This document shows, piece by piece, positions 8,180 through 16,823 of a stretch of 64,000 bases of DNA. The notes beneath the pieces were generated by a model. That model was not told the origin of the DNA. It saw only the letters and a list, made by a program, of their open reading frames with translations, and made no database searches. This stretch comes from SOIL31 sp964636815. Its GTDB lineage: Bacteria > Babelota > Babeliae > Babelales > Vermiphilaceae. The stretch spans positions 186,001-250,000 of the forward strand of contig CAZWTF010000001.1 of the NCBI GenBank assembly GCA_964636815.1, given 5' to 3'. Each line of letters begins with the position of its first letter. Positions within the stretch are counted from its first letter, which is position 1. A program made the translations under genes and the position numbers.

Positions 8180-8518
8180 ATGAAAAACATAAAAATGTTA
8201 CTCAGTACAGGCGTAATCCTGGCAATTACATTGTTTTTACCAGTTCAAATATTGGCGGGACAGAGAAATCCTTATGAGAATCCCGAACTTACCACCAAGC
8301 AAATCAGCTTTCTTGATGATCATCGTAAAGATGTGGAAAGTCTAAAAAATAGGACTTTTGATGCCTGGAAGGATGCGAGAGATTTGAACACTAAGGCATT
8401 CTATGCGAAAAAGATAGAAGGATATGACAGAGTGCTCAACGCTATCCACAAAATATCCTATGGTGTTCCATATGAAAAATATACGGATGACCAAATAAGA
8501 GAACTGACAAAACTTTAA
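8180..8518 (+). CDS. Small exported protein between two tRNA-Arg genes
   Basis: 112 residues from ATG 8180, preceded by AAGGAGA with a 7-base gap; an in-frame start at 8111 has no ribosome site. The signal peptide runs to about LAG (residue 27). The mature part (QRNPYENPELTTKQISFLDD...) is helical with alternating charges; there are no cysteines and no recognised motif. A strong terminator follows at 8551. Confidence 0.6.
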   Translation: MKNIKMLLSTGVILAITLFLPVQILAGQRNPYENPELTTKQISFLDDHRKDVESLKNRTFDAWKDARDLNTKAFYAKKIEGYDRVLNAIHKISYGVPYEKYTDDQIRELTKL

Positions 8519-8550
8519 TTTGTTTTTATAAACATCAGATACAATAAAAA

Positions 8551-8578
8551 TGGTGCTCAAAAAATGAGCACCATTTTT
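8551..8578 (+). terminator. Intrinsic terminator
   Basis: TGGTGCTCA / TGAGCACCA, a 9-bp perfect stem with a 5-base loop, then TTTTTAT. Ends the small exported gene at 8180. Confidence 0.85.
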
Positions 8579-8780
8579 ATTGCGTCTAATGGCATTGTAA
8601 AGCTTTGCATACCGAGTGAAAAAGGGTTTGCATGCCTTATGAACTAACGGTAAACTGTGTAGTGAGCTAGCATTTAAAAAGTCAAAATATAAGTAATTAC
8701 GCTTAAACCCCATTTTTGTGAAACTACAATGGGGACCCTTAAAAAGATGTAGAATTTAAGCAGTAATTTTTGAGAAATAT

Positions 8781-8857
8781 GCGCCCGTAGCTCAGTAGGA
8801 TAGAGCGATAGATTCCTAATCTGTAGGCCACAGGTTCGAATCCTGTCGGGCGCGCCA
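8781..8857 (+). tRNA. tRNA-Arg (anticodon CCT)
   Basis: Cloverleaf: acceptor GCGCCCG/CGGGCGC, D-arm GCTC...GAGC, anticodon loop TTCCTAA giving CCT (reads AGG), T-arm ACAGG TTCGAAT CCTGT, encoded CCA. Nearly identical outside the anticodon arm to the tRNA-Arg at 7932, suggesting duplication. Bases 8519-8780 before it hold only the terminator at 8551 and a CCCCATT...AATGGGG inverted repeat near 8710-8737. Confidence 0.94.
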
Positions 8858-8885
8858 GTCTCCGTTGCTGCGCAACTTCGTCTGG
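8855..8885. repeat. Palindrome abutting the tRNA 3' end
   Basis: CCAG...CTGG with an inner GTTGC TGC GCAAC hairpin. The palindrome begins in the tRNA CCA end. It may help end the transcript or be a repeat inserted at the tRNA; a second copy is not seen in this window. Confidence 0.35.
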
Positions 8886-9011
8886 CTATCGCCTTATAAG
8901 AATCTTAAAATCAAAAAGGTATAGATTTAATCTATGCCTTTTCTTTTTATATGGTTTGTATAACTTGTAAAAAAATCAATCAGATCAAAAAACACTATTG
9001 GAGTCCACGAA

Positions 9012-10103
9012 ATGGCACAGCAAAAAATTCAATTACCATTACCAAGTGGCCTTTATAAAGTTGGCGTAAGTACTCATTTTTTAAAGGATACATCTCGTGA
9101 TCATAATGAAGAAATAGGTCGTCCTCTTTTAGTCCGTATTTATTATCCGTCTGTGGAAGAACAAAAAGAATATCCTTCTTATTTGTCTGATACTATGCAT
9201 CTTTATAAAGAAAAGATTCTTCGTATTTATAGCGTATTGTTAGAAGATCTGGAATATTTGGATGAAATCAGCGATTGGGCCATGCCTGATGCTCCGATTA
9301 ATAGAGAAAATTTACCTTATCCCATTCTGTTTTTCTCGCCAGGGTTTTTTATGGCAGCACAATTATATTCATCACTGATAGAGGAAATGGCTAGCCATGG
9401 ATATGTTGTGGTTACCATTAATCATACTGATGCTTGTTGGCCGGTGATGTTTCCTGATGGATCTAGTCCTGTAATTTTGCCAGAACTAGCGAATATTTTC
9501 TCCAATAAAGAGCGATCATGTATGGAAATATTTGATACGACCCAAAATGCATGGATTAAAGATGTTGAGTTTGTTCTTTCATGGTTGCGTAATCAACCAT
9601 TAACAAAATATTTTGATCTCTCTCTTATGGGTATATTTGGTCACTCATTTGGTGGTAGTACGGCAATTGAAGCTGCACGACAAAATGATGCTTTTAGGGC
9701 TGTTGTAAATTTAGATGGATTTTTATTTGGTCAGAATTGGGATAAAGCATTTAAAACACCAAGTTTGTTTGTTGTGGCAGAAAAACAATTAACGAGTGAA
9801 GACGCTGTTAATGCAGGGCTTACCATAGAACAATTTGATGGTCTGATAGCAAGAAGCTCTAAGAAAATTTTTGATCAGTTAAAAGATAATTCTTTTTATG
9901 TAACGGTTAAAGATGCTGATCATGCAACCTTTGTTGATTCAAGGATCATCAAAAGCCCTTTGCTAAAAAAAGAAGTGGATTCTTTTAGTGGTATTACAAC
10001 TGCACGCGCTTTATTAGTAGATTTTTTTGATCACTATTTAAAAAATAAGAATCTGATTTTTCTTAATAGCCAATCTACAAATGTTGTTGTTATAAAGAAA
10101 TGA
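9012..10103 (+). CDS. PAF-acetylhydrolase-like alpha/beta hydrolase
   Basis: 363 residues, no signal peptide. The order matches the plasma/type II PAF-acetylhydrolase group: GRPLLVRIYYPSVEE near the start, a PYPILFFSPGFF oxyanion region, HGYVVVTINHTD, the nucleophile elbow GIFGHSFGGSTAIEAA (serine of GHSFG), a VNLDGFLFG strand, and the catalytic histidine in DADHATFVD. Known relatives remove short acyl chains from phospholipids or hydrolyse other esters. It could act on host or bacterial phospholipid, but the substrate cannot be read from the sequence. It stands alone; the ATG is preceded by GGAG (GGAGTCCACGAA). Confidence 0.8.
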   Translation: MAQQKIQLPLPSGLYKVGVSTHFLKDTSRDHNEEIGRPLLVRIYYPSVEEQKEYPSYLSDTMHLYKEKILRIYSVLLEDLEYLDEISDWAMPDAPINRENLPYPILFFSPGFFMAAQLYSSLIEEMASHGYVVVTINHTDACWPVMFPDGSSPVILPELANIFSNKERSCMEIFDTTQNAWIKDVEFVLSWLRNQPLTKYFDLSLMGIFGHSFGGSTAIEAARQNDAFRAVVNLDGFLFGQNWDKAFKTPSLFVVAEKQLTSEDAVNAGLTIEQFDGLIARSSKKIFDQLKDNSFYVTVKDADHATFVDSRIIKSPLLKKEVDSFSGITTARALLVDFFDHYLKNKNLIFLNSQSTNVVVIKK

Positions 10104-10178
10104 ATGGTGCTTGAGTTTTTTTTTAATTTTATTGAAAATTTCCGATCATTTTTTAAAGTTTTTATAAAAAATCTATTT

Positions 10179-10207
10179 TTGACACATTGTCGCGTGATTG
10201 ATAAAAT
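10179..10207 (+). promoter_or_regulatory. Sigma70-type promoter
   Basis: TTGACA at 10179, a 17-bp spacer, TAAAAT at 10202, 49 bases before the ATG of the small exported gene at 10256. Confidence 0.65.
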
Positions 10208-10255
10208 AATCCTTATAAGTAAATACATTCTTATTTTTTTTTGGGGGTTTTGCAT

Positions 10256-10669
10256 ATGGTCAATTTGAATAAATTATTGATGAGTGCTGTTATTATGACA
10301 GCTGTTGCCGTAAAAGCGGAAGAAACAAAAAAATCTGAAGTTGCTGCGCAAAAAAGTGAAATATATACAGAACTAAAAAAAATGTTTATAGATGCAACTT
10401 CGCAAGAAAATATTGATGATGCGAAGGATTGTGTAAACAAAGCGCTAGAGCAAACAGAAAAAGCTTTTACTCAATATCCAATGTACGTTCCTGCTGCATT
10501 TTTCTTTGGAAGAGCGTCAATGGCTGGTAAAGTTGCTTATAGAGCAAAGAACAGAAATATGTATGTTAGTCTTGGATTGTTAGCGGGCCATTTTTATTAC
10601 AATCGTAACGAACGATCTGTTCAAAATGAGCCAGTTGTTATTCTTGAAAACAGTCAAGCAACTGCGTAA
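10256..10669 (+). CDS. Small exported protein, unknown function
   Basis: 137 residues. ATG 10256 is chosen because GGGGG lies 8 bases upstream; an upstream TTG at 10241 overlaps that site. A signal peptide ends AVAVKA, then EETKKSEVAAQKSE. The middle is helical (EIYTELKKMFIDATSQENIDDAKDCV); a hydrophobic stretch near 75-105 (YPMYVPAAFFFGRASMAG...VSLGLLAGHFYY) may insert into a membrane. No family is recognised. A strong promoter lies upstream and a terminator downstream, so it is a single-gene unit. Confidence 0.6.
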   Translation: MVNLNKLLMSAVIMTAVAVKAEETKKSEVAAQKSEIYTELKKMFIDATSQENIDDAKDCVNKALEQTEKAFTQYPMYVPAAFFFGRASMAGKVAYRAKNRNMYVSLGLLAGHFYYNRNERSVQNEPVVILENSQATA

Positions 10670-10693
10670 ATATACCTATAGTTTTTGAAGATA

Positions 10694-10727
10694 TAAGGTG
10701 ATATCCATGTGGTATCACCTTATTTTA
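10694..10727. terminator. Bidirectional terminator
   Basis: TAAGGTGATA / TATCACCTTA, a 10-bp perfect stem with a 9-base loop and A/T runs on both sides, between convergent genes. Confidence 0.75.
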
Positions 10728-11978
10728 TTTCCATACACTTGCCATTGAATAGAGCTGAAGATTGGCAAATGTTCCTCGTACTTTTCCTTGTTTATCTTTT
10801 AATTTAATGACTGATTTGTTGAAGTATGCATCAGTTAGATCTTGATATGTTTCTATTCCTTCAAACATTTGATTCAGTGGAATTTCATGAAGTTTGCCAT
10901 ATCCATGAGCATATGAGCGTGCTTCAATAAGTAAGTTTTTGTGGACATCAGAAATGGCCATAACATGACCTTTAATCAAAATAAGATCTCCTGCTGATAC
11001 ATTTTGTTCTTTGGTAATGGGTTGTAAGCATTGGGCAATAGTGGTTGTATTTTTACAAAAATAGGGAATGCCGCAGATTTGTGTTGCGCGTCCAATTACA
11101 CCAGAACAGTCAAAACCACTTTTAGGGCAACTGTTATCTTTATCGTATTCATAAGCGGAGTAGTCACCGTTATGTGTTGCGTGCGTAACTTCTTTAAAAT
11201 TGCCCTGTGTTGCGTGTGCAAAACTTGTGCCGCCCCAAGTGTAGGGAATGCAACCTTGTTTGACGTGAGCCCATTTTTTGAGCAAATGGACGTAGTCTGT
11301 AACCCGTTTGTGTGGTTCTTTTTGGTCATCGATAATCATGCATTTGTGACGTGGGATTCTGATGCAGTGTTCTTTGTGTGTTTGGTAATTCACAGCAAAC
11401 ACTTCTATGGTTGTATGTTTTTTTTTGGGTAATGTTGGTGTGCGTACAAAACGTGTTCCTACCGAAAAAGTTAATTGTAATGTTGAGTCATGATGTGGTT
11501 CTATTAGGGTTATGATATCATTATAGTGAAGTGATTGTTGAGATTTATGAGAATAACTTATTGGTTCTGGGAGATGATTGTGTGGAATGTTGTGTTGAGT
11601 AAGTTCTTCAAGTGGAGTGATATTTGTTTTTAATGTCCAGTAATTTGATTGTGGTGTAGAAGATGAAGGAGTGAGGTAATATGTTTGGGAAATGCGAATA
11701 TATGCTTCATCACCAACTGTTTTTATGATTTCCACAATGTCATTGTATAGTGCTTGATGTAATCGTGGACATGAATAAGATGAGTTTGTTTTACCACCGC
11801 AAAGAGCTATTGAACCGTATGCAGTTTGTGAAGATTGATCTGGGCGTAGAGTGGTTATTTGTTGTCCAATTAAATCAGCTATGGGAACATTGATGACAGC
11901 TTTTTGCATTTCTTCTGCACGGCTGGTAATGGAGATGCTCGTTAACAAGTAAAAAAGAGTAGAATATATTAATTTCAT
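10725..11978 (-). CDS. Exported NlpC/P60 cell-wall hydrolase
   Basis: 417 residues. A signal peptide (MKLIYSTLFYLLTSISITSRA) is followed by SH3-like segments (INVPIADLIGQQ; LYNDIVEIIKTVGDEAYIRI) and a C-terminal NlpC/P60 domain: IPYTWGGTSF, the catalytic cysteine in SGFDCSGVIGRA and the catalytic histidine in LIKGHVMAISD. Family members cut gamma-D-glutamyl-diamino acid bonds in murein peptides, so it probably trims periplasmic peptidoglycan. The order (SH3 then NlpC/P60, with extra residues between) is like the YkfC/DUF-SH3 type, and the length is in range. The ATG has AGGGGAA upstream. Together with the amidase at 12313 it forms a small group of wall enzymes. Confidence 0.85.
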   Translation of the reverse strand: MKLIYSTLFYLLTSISITSRAEEMQKAVINVPIADLIGQQITTLRPDQSSQTAYGSIALCGGKTNSSYSCPRLHQALYNDIVEIIKTVGDEAYIRISQTYYLTPSSSTPQSNYWTLKTNITPLEELTQHNIPHNHLPEPISYSHKSQQSLHYNDIITLIEPHHDSTLQLTFSVGTRFVRTPTLPKKKHTTIEVFAVNYQTHKEHCIRIPRHKCMIIDDQKEPHKRVTDYVHLLKKWAHVKQGCIPYTWGGTSFAHATQGNFKEVTHATHNGDYSAYEYDKDNSCPKSGFDCSGVIGRATQICGIPYFCKNTTTIAQCLQPITKEQNVSAGDLILIKGHVMAISDVHKNLLIEARSYAHGYGKLHEIPLNQMFEGIETYQDLTDAYFNKSVIKLKDKQGKVRGTFANLQLYSMASVWK

Positions 11979-12029
11979 AGGAATTCCCCTTTATTCCAAT
12001 GTTCAAAACTATTCCCAAATTGTATTTCC

Positions 12030-12105
12030 AGCGCTCGTCCTGAGCCTGTCGAAGGATATCCCCGAGCGCTCGAAGAAACCCTTCAACATGTTCAGGGCGA
12101 GCGCT
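12030..12105. repeat. Dispersed inverted repeat, family R2, copy 1
   Basis: 76 bp with near-perfect terminal arms (AGCGCTCGTCCTGA and TCAGGGCGAGCGCT). Its reverse complement matches the element at 44935-45008 almost throughout. The rest of the gene-free stretch 11979-12312 holds only the promoter at 12235. Confidence 0.8.
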
Positions 12106-12234
12106 ATTAGGATTTCTAATTTAGGAATAGATTTTGTTTACAACGTGAGTTTAATAAAACATCTTTATGCTTATCTATAATTTTGCGGTTATAATTCAAA
12201 TTAATAGTTTATTTTTGTATTTTTTAAATTATTA

Positions 12235-12263
12235 TTGACTACTTGATAATTTAGTCGTTATTC
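12235..12263 (+). promoter_or_regulatory. Sigma70-type promoter for the amidase gene
   Basis: TTGACT, a 17-bp spacer, TTATTC, 50 bases before the ATG at 12313. Confidence 0.5.
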
Positions 12264-12312
12264 TGAAATTAGAAAAAGGAAGTAGTATTGAAGCAAAACT
12301 TTAGGGGTTGAG

Positions 12313-13488
12313 ATGAGTAAAATAATAGAAAATTTTTTAGTGCCATTGTTTGTGATAGTGAGTATGTTGTATGCGTTTAATTCGTTTGGCAGTGATGGTC
12401 CTCCCATTCAGTTAAGTAAAGTGTTTCATCATATTGCACAAAGTCCGGTGTATATTGAGCGGGCAAATGTGTCGTGCTATTTTTCCAGCGATCCACAACT
12501 GCAAGAAATAAAAAATAAAAAAAGTTGTGCGTGCAGTTTTTTTTTCCCAAAAGTAGTTGTTAATTCAGATGAATGCGCGTCTATGATACAACGTTTGCGT
12601 GAATATAATGATAGTTATACTGTAACTATTGAAGAAGTTAGTAAGCCAGTAAAAGGAATTATTGTTGTTTTTAATTTTGATCAGAATAAATTTGCATTGA
12701 GTTATGAACGGTTTGATTCTATTGGTTTGCAAAAAGGTATTGTGTTCAGGTTATACAATAAAGAGTTGCTCAAAGTGCTTGAACAGAAAAATAATCAACC
12801 TGTGTTGCGCACATTGTGGCATACTCCTCACAACTCCGACTTCGCCAAGGCTTCGTCGGACAGGGTTTGCATAGCGATTGATCCTGGGCATGGTGGTATT
12901 GATTCTGGTGCAATAGGGCTTGGTGGTATTCAAGAAAAAGATATCTGTTTGGCGATAGGTACCAAGGTTGGCAATTTATTAGAACAGCATGGCTTTTCCG
13001 TGGTGATGACACGTAACAGTGATTGCACTGTTGGGTTAGATGAACGTACATCATATGCGCACAACAATCATGCGGATCTATTTGTTTCTATTCATGCCAA
13101 TCGCGCGTCAAGTCAACGAGCAGTTGGTGTTGAAACATTTTGCTTGAAACCTTCTTTGCTACAAAAAGGTTTTTCGCAACTGTCTGATGTTCAGCAAAAT
13201 ATTTATACTGATTTTATCAATCGACGTGCAGATTCGTCTTTTGAATTAGCACGTTCGGTGCAACGTCATGTGTGTGATGCAGTGTCACCGTTCCATGAGG
13301 GTTCAATTGATCGTAAAGTTAAGCATTCTGTATCTCAAGTATTATTGGGTTTTCAGTCGCCTGCAATTCTTGTTGAAGTTGGTTTTGTTTCTCATCCAAA
13401 AGAAGCAGTATTATTGAATGATGCTGAGTATCAAAACAGTGTTGCTCGAGGCATTTGTGACGGTATCTTGTCTGCTATTACTTTGTAA
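12313..13488 (+). CDS. amiC: N-acetylmuramoyl-L-alanine amidase (Amidase_3), with in-frame palindrome
   Basis: 391 residues; removes stem peptides from murein in the periplasm. A hydrophobic N-terminus (NFLVPLFVIVSMLYAF) serves as signal. A beta-rich AMIN-like region covers about 30-165. The catalytic domain shows the zinc ligands His193 (IDPGHGG), Glu208 (IQEKD) and the histidine of FVSIHANRA, plus the catalytic Glu of ILVEVGFVSHP. Between the two domains residues 174-184 (NSDFAKASSDR) are encoded by a palindromic element at 12835-12860, an in-frame insertion in the linker. A promoter lies upstream; dnaA follows. The symbol is given for the family. Confidence 0.9.
   Translation: MSKIIENFLVPLFVIVSMLYAFNSFGSDGPPIQLSKVFHHIAQSPVYIERANVSCYFSSDPQLQEIKNKKSCACSFFFPKVVVNSDECASMIQRLREYNDSYTVTIEEVSKPVKGIIVVFNFDQNKFALSYERFDSIGLQKGIVFRLYNKELLKVLEQKNNQPVLRTLWHTPHNSDFAKASSDRVCIAIDPGHGGIDSGAIGLGGIQEKDICLAIGTKVGNLLEQHGFSVVMTRNSDCTVGLDERTSYAHNNHADLFVSIHANRASSQRAVGVETFCLKPSLLQKGFSQLSDVQQNIYTDFINRRADSSFELARSVQRHVCDAVSPFHEGSIDRKVKHSVSQVLLGFQSPAILVEVGFVSHPKEAVLLNDAEYQNSVARGICDGILSAITL
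12835..12860. repeat. Palindromic element inserted in frame in the amidase
   Basis: TCCGAC...GTCGGA arms flank a GCC AA GGC core. It is more G+C-rich than the surrounding gene and is read as SDFAKASSD in the domain linker. It resembles in behaviour the Rickettsia palindromic elements; no second copy is in this window. Confidence 0.6.
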
Positions 13489-13519
13489 TATCTTTGTAAC
13501 AAAAAATTATTCTTTATTG

Positions 13520-13548
13520 TTGCTTGCCCAAAAAGGTGGTACTATACA
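13520..13548 (+). promoter_or_regulatory. Probable dnaA promoter
   Basis: TTGCTT, a 17-bp spacer, TATACA, 44 bases upstream of the proposed dnaA start. Confidence 0.5.
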
Positions 13549-13591
13549 AACTTATTGGGGCTTTTTTATTTAGGTGGGTAAAATACCGGTG

Positions 13592-15016
13592 ATGCGTTTT
13601 ATTTGGGAAGATTTTTTAAAAATTGCTAAAGAAGAGCTGGGTAGCCGTGTTGTAGAAACATGGTTTAAAGCTGTTTCTATAACCAAATGGGATAGCAAAG
13701 AAAAAGTTATTTATTTGCAAGCGCCGAATGTGTTTGTGTGTAATTGGCTTGAAAAAAATTACCGTTCTATTTTTCAGACTCATCTTGGCCGTTTATTAAA
13801 TGTTGTTGATCCAAAAGTTGTTTTCTTAACAACGGCATTAAAAAAGAATGAAGAAGTTGCTGAGACCAGTGAACTGCAGGTGTCAGTAATGGAAGTAAAA
13901 ACACCTCAATCAAAGATATTTCGCCCTGCGCATGTCATTCCATATAACAATTCTCAAAGAACTCATCTGATTAGTTCCAAGTTATCAGAACGGCAAGGGC
14001 ATCTTAATAAAAAGTACGTGTTTGAAACATTTGTTGTTGGGCCAAGTAATTCTCTTGCATATGCTGCTGCATGTGCTGTTGCTCAAAAGCCAGGAGAACT
14101 TTATAACCCGTTATTTTTTTATGGTGGATCCGGGTTGGGAAAAACGCATTTATTACATGCTATTGGCAACACTATTCAAGCTCAGAATAAAAAAGCGGTT
14201 GTTTTGTATCAAACAGCAGATCGTTTTGTGAGTGAATTTATTAATGCAATTCGATTTGATAAAATAGACCGTTTTCAAAAAAAATATCAGCAAGTTGATG
14301 TATTATTGGTTGATGATATTCAGTTCATTTCTAATAAGGACACAACGCAAGAAGCATTTTTTCATATCTTTAATTCATTGTACGATGCGCGTAAGCAAAT
14401 TGTATTTTCCAGCGACACTTTCCCGCAAAATATTAATGGGATAGCAGAACGTTTACGATCTCGATTAGCTTCTGGTATGATTGCAGACATTCATCAGCCT
14501 TGTATTGAAGTTAAAACAGCCATTTTAAAAAGAAAAGCTGAAGTGATTGGTGAGTTTTTAAGTGATGAAGTAGCGCACTTTCTTGCAGCGCACGTTACTT
14601 CTAATATTAGAGAGCTTGAAGGAGCATTAATACGCGTCATTGCGTTTGCTCATTTAACCAAAGAGCCAATTAGCTTGGCTCTGGTACAAAAAGTTTTTTT
14701 TAATGATGAAGTGCCGACCGAAAAGCAAGGGATTGATTTTAAGGCTGTTGTGAGAGCAGTAGGAAAACATTTTCCATATTCATTAGATGAGCTCAGATCA
14801 GAGAACAGAAATAAGGAGTTGGCGTTAGTCCGACAACTTACCATGTACATTATGAAAAAACACACCAATAAATCATTACGAGAAATTGGTGCGTATCTTG
14901 GTGACCGTAATCATACAACGGTCAAACATGCCATATCAAAAATAGAGCAATGCATCCTTGAAGATGCAAAGCTACAAAGACAATTGACTACGATAGAAAA
15001 AGAGTTTGAGCATTAA
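13592..15016 (+). CDS. dnaA: Chromosomal replication initiator DnaA
   Basis: 474 residues from ATG 13592 (MRFIWEDFLKIAKEEL, the usual DnaA opening); a GTG at 13574 would add six residues and neither start has an ideal ribosome site. Domain I (about 1-85), a linker, then the AAA+ domain: YVFETFVVGPSNSLAYAA, Walker A GGSGLGKTHLL, Walker B VLLVDDIQFI, and the arginine-finger region ERLRSRLASG. Domain IV carries the DnaA-box-binding helix-turn-helix REIGAYLGDRNHTTVKHA. It opens the replication origin and is regulated by ATP binding. No dnaN or clear cluster of TTATCCACA boxes lies beside it, so the origin is not evident here. Confidence 0.97.
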   Translation: MRFIWEDFLKIAKEELGSRVVETWFKAVSITKWDSKEKVIYLQAPNVFVCNWLEKNYRSIFQTHLGRLLNVVDPKVVFLTTALKKNEEVAETSELQVSVMEVKTPQSKIFRPAHVIPYNNSQRTHLISSKLSERQGHLNKKYVFETFVVGPSNSLAYAAACAVAQKPGELYNPLFFYGGSGLGKTHLLHAIGNTIQAQNKKAVVLYQTADRFVSEFINAIRFDKIDRFQKKYQQVDVLLVDDIQFISNKDTTQEAFFHIFNSLYDARKQIVFSSDTFPQNINGIAERLRSRLASGMIADIHQPCIEVKTAILKRKAEVIGEFLSDEVAHFLAAHVTSNIRELEGALIRVIAFAHLTKEPISLALVQKVFFNDEVPTEKQGIDFKAVVRAVGKHFPYSLDELRSENRNKELALVRQLTMYIMKKHTNKSLREIGAYLGDRNHTTVKHAISKIEQCILEDAKLQRQLTTIEKEFEH

Positions 15017-15142
15017 GATCTTATCGGATATTTTTTATTGTCGATAGCATATCTAAAAAAGTAAAAACATTGTTATTAATTGATGTAATATTTTATGCTT
15101 TTTAAAAGTAGTTGATTAGAAATAACAATAAGGAAATTAATT

Positions 15143-16771
15143 ATGATACCTTTCTGTAAAAAAACTATTGCAATAGCAATGATATTTTTTGGAACAAATG
15201 TTTATTCTTATGAATATAATATAAAATCTACCGCAAAATCATGGTTACCATCTCCAGTGTATGTTGCATTAAAAAAGTGGTTTTTTTATCAGCCAAGATA
15301 TGTAAAACTTCAAAGACAGTACGAAAAAGAAAAATATAAAACAGTCATTGAAAATCCAGAGCAATCAGCGCAAGCATTGCGCGCTGCTATACAAAATAGC
15401 ACTGTTCTTAATCAAAAACTCAAAGATAATCCTAATCTATTTCTTCTTGGGGCATCATCATCTTCTTATCAAATTGAAGGTGGCTTAGATGATGTTAATG
15501 CAACGGCACAATTTAATAAAAAACGGGGTCTAGCAATGGCAGGTGATGCTATTGATTTTTGGAATCGTTATAAAACAGATACCCCACAAATGAAAAATGA
15601 GCTTGCTATTAACAGCTTTAGACTTACTCTTGAGTGGGCAAGAATACAACCGACTAAAGATACATGGGATGAGAATGCCATTGCAACATATGTTGATATC
15701 ATCAAACAATTAAAAGAGCATGGTATAGAACCTGTATTAGAACTGAATCACTATACAATACCGGTATGGTTTGCGCAGTTAAAAGGCTTTGAGAAAGTTG
15801 AAAATAACTCATATTTTGTAAAATTTGGGGAAAGAATGTATGAGGCCTTGCATGAACATGCTACCTATTGGTCAAGCTTTTGTGCTATTGAAGGTTATGC
15901 ATTCAAAGGCTACTATCAGGCAGACAATGAACCTGGAGAAAGAAATCTTCAAAAAACTATGGAAGTTATGGCTAATATGCTTGAAGCACATGTTGATGTC
16001 TATCAAGCCATCAAATCTCTTTATAATAAAAAATCTGCAACTAATAAAAATATACCTAATCCACAAATTGGTATTCAAAAAAATATTGTGCCATTAGATG
16101 CTGTTACTCAAACATGGAGACAGACTGCTAATTGGCCTATATCAAAACTGTTTACAATGATGGGTGAGGCAGCCCAAAATAAAGGATTTTTCAACTTCTT
16201 TAATACAGGGTCTTTTAATGTATGGCTTCCAACAAAAGCGTACGTTAAAACAAAATATAACCCTCATGCGAAGAATTCTCTTGATTGGATTGGTGTTAAT
16301 ATATATTCAAATATGTATATGCTATGGAGTCAACGTCAAGAAGAAACAGTTACGGATAGGCAAACGGCAAATGTAAATTACAGAGACTATCCTGAAGGGA
16401 TTTATCGCGCAGTAGAAACTATAAACACCAATATTGCAAAGCCATTAAATATTCCTATTATTGTTATTGAAAACGGTATCGCAACAGATAATAGCACTGC
16501 AGGGAATGAAAAACGGGCTCGCTTTTTCCAAAGAACTCTTTTCACTATTCGTAAACTGCTTGAAGAAGGTTACAATATTATTGGATACACTCCATGGTCA
16601 GCCCATGATAATTATGAATGGCCAAGCGTTGAACAACCTGATCCTTGGGATTCACGACGTTATGGATTTTTCTATGTAGATTTTGATAAAAATTCGCCTA
16701 CTTATTTACAGCGTACTCTTAAAACAGGCGCTTACTATTACCGTGATTTTTTAAGATCATTTTTTGGCTAA
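15143..16771 (+). CDS. Exported GH1-family protein lacking the usual acid/base motif
   Basis: 542 residues. A signal peptide (to about residue 22, VYS) and about 75 extra residues precede a glycoside hydrolase family 1 barrel: FLLGASSSSYQIEGG, DAIDFWNRYKTD, NSFRLTLEWARIQP, LELNHYTIPVWF. The nucleophile motif is present (IVIENG, Glu443). At the acid/base position, where family members have T-x-NEP, this protein reads WSSFCAIEG: by ungapped alignment from Trp243 to GY the glutamate is Ala248, with Glu250 two residues on. It may be inactive, use another residue, or act as a sugar-binding or transglycosylating protein. The C-terminal HDNYEW...RRYGFFYVDFD region is intact. Confidence 0.82.
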   Translation: MIPFCKKTIAIAMIFFGTNVYSYEYNIKSTAKSWLPSPVYVALKKWFFYQPRYVKLQRQYEKEKYKTVIENPEQSAQALRAAIQNSTVLNQKLKDNPNLFLLGASSSSYQIEGGLDDVNATAQFNKKRGLAMAGDAIDFWNRYKTDTPQMKNELAINSFRLTLEWARIQPTKDTWDENAIATYVDIIKQLKEHGIEPVLELNHYTIPVWFAQLKGFEKVENNSYFVKFGERMYEALHEHATYWSSFCAIEGYAFKGYYQADNEPGERNLQKTMEVMANMLEAHVDVYQAIKSLYNKKSATNKNIPNPQIGIQKNIVPLDAVTQTWRQTANWPISKLFTMMGEAAQNKGFFNFFNTGSFNVWLPTKAYVKTKYNPHAKNSLDWIGVNIYSNMYMLWSQRQEETVTDRQTANVNYRDYPEGIYRAVETINTNIAKPLNIPIIVIENGIATDNSTAGNEKRARFFQRTLFTIRKLLEEGYNIIGYTPWSAHDNYEWPSVEQPDPWDSRRYGFFYVDFDKNSPTYLQRTLKTGAYYYRDFLRSFFG

Positions 16772-16775
16772 AAAA

Positions 16776-16820
16776 ATAGCGCAATAAACATGTATTATAA
16801 TTTGTTTATTGCGCTATTAA
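16776..16820. terminator. Bidirectional terminator
   Basis: Stem ATAGCGCAATAAAC with its complement at 16804-16817 (about 14 bp), loop 14 bases, A-run before and A/T after; between convergent genes. Confidence 0.7.
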
Positions 16821-16823
16821 TTA

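Noticed and set aside
13489..15142. Replication origin next to dnaA
   Set aside because: No cluster of TTATCCACA-like boxes or unwinding element was found on either side, and dnaN, rpmH or gidA are not neighbours.
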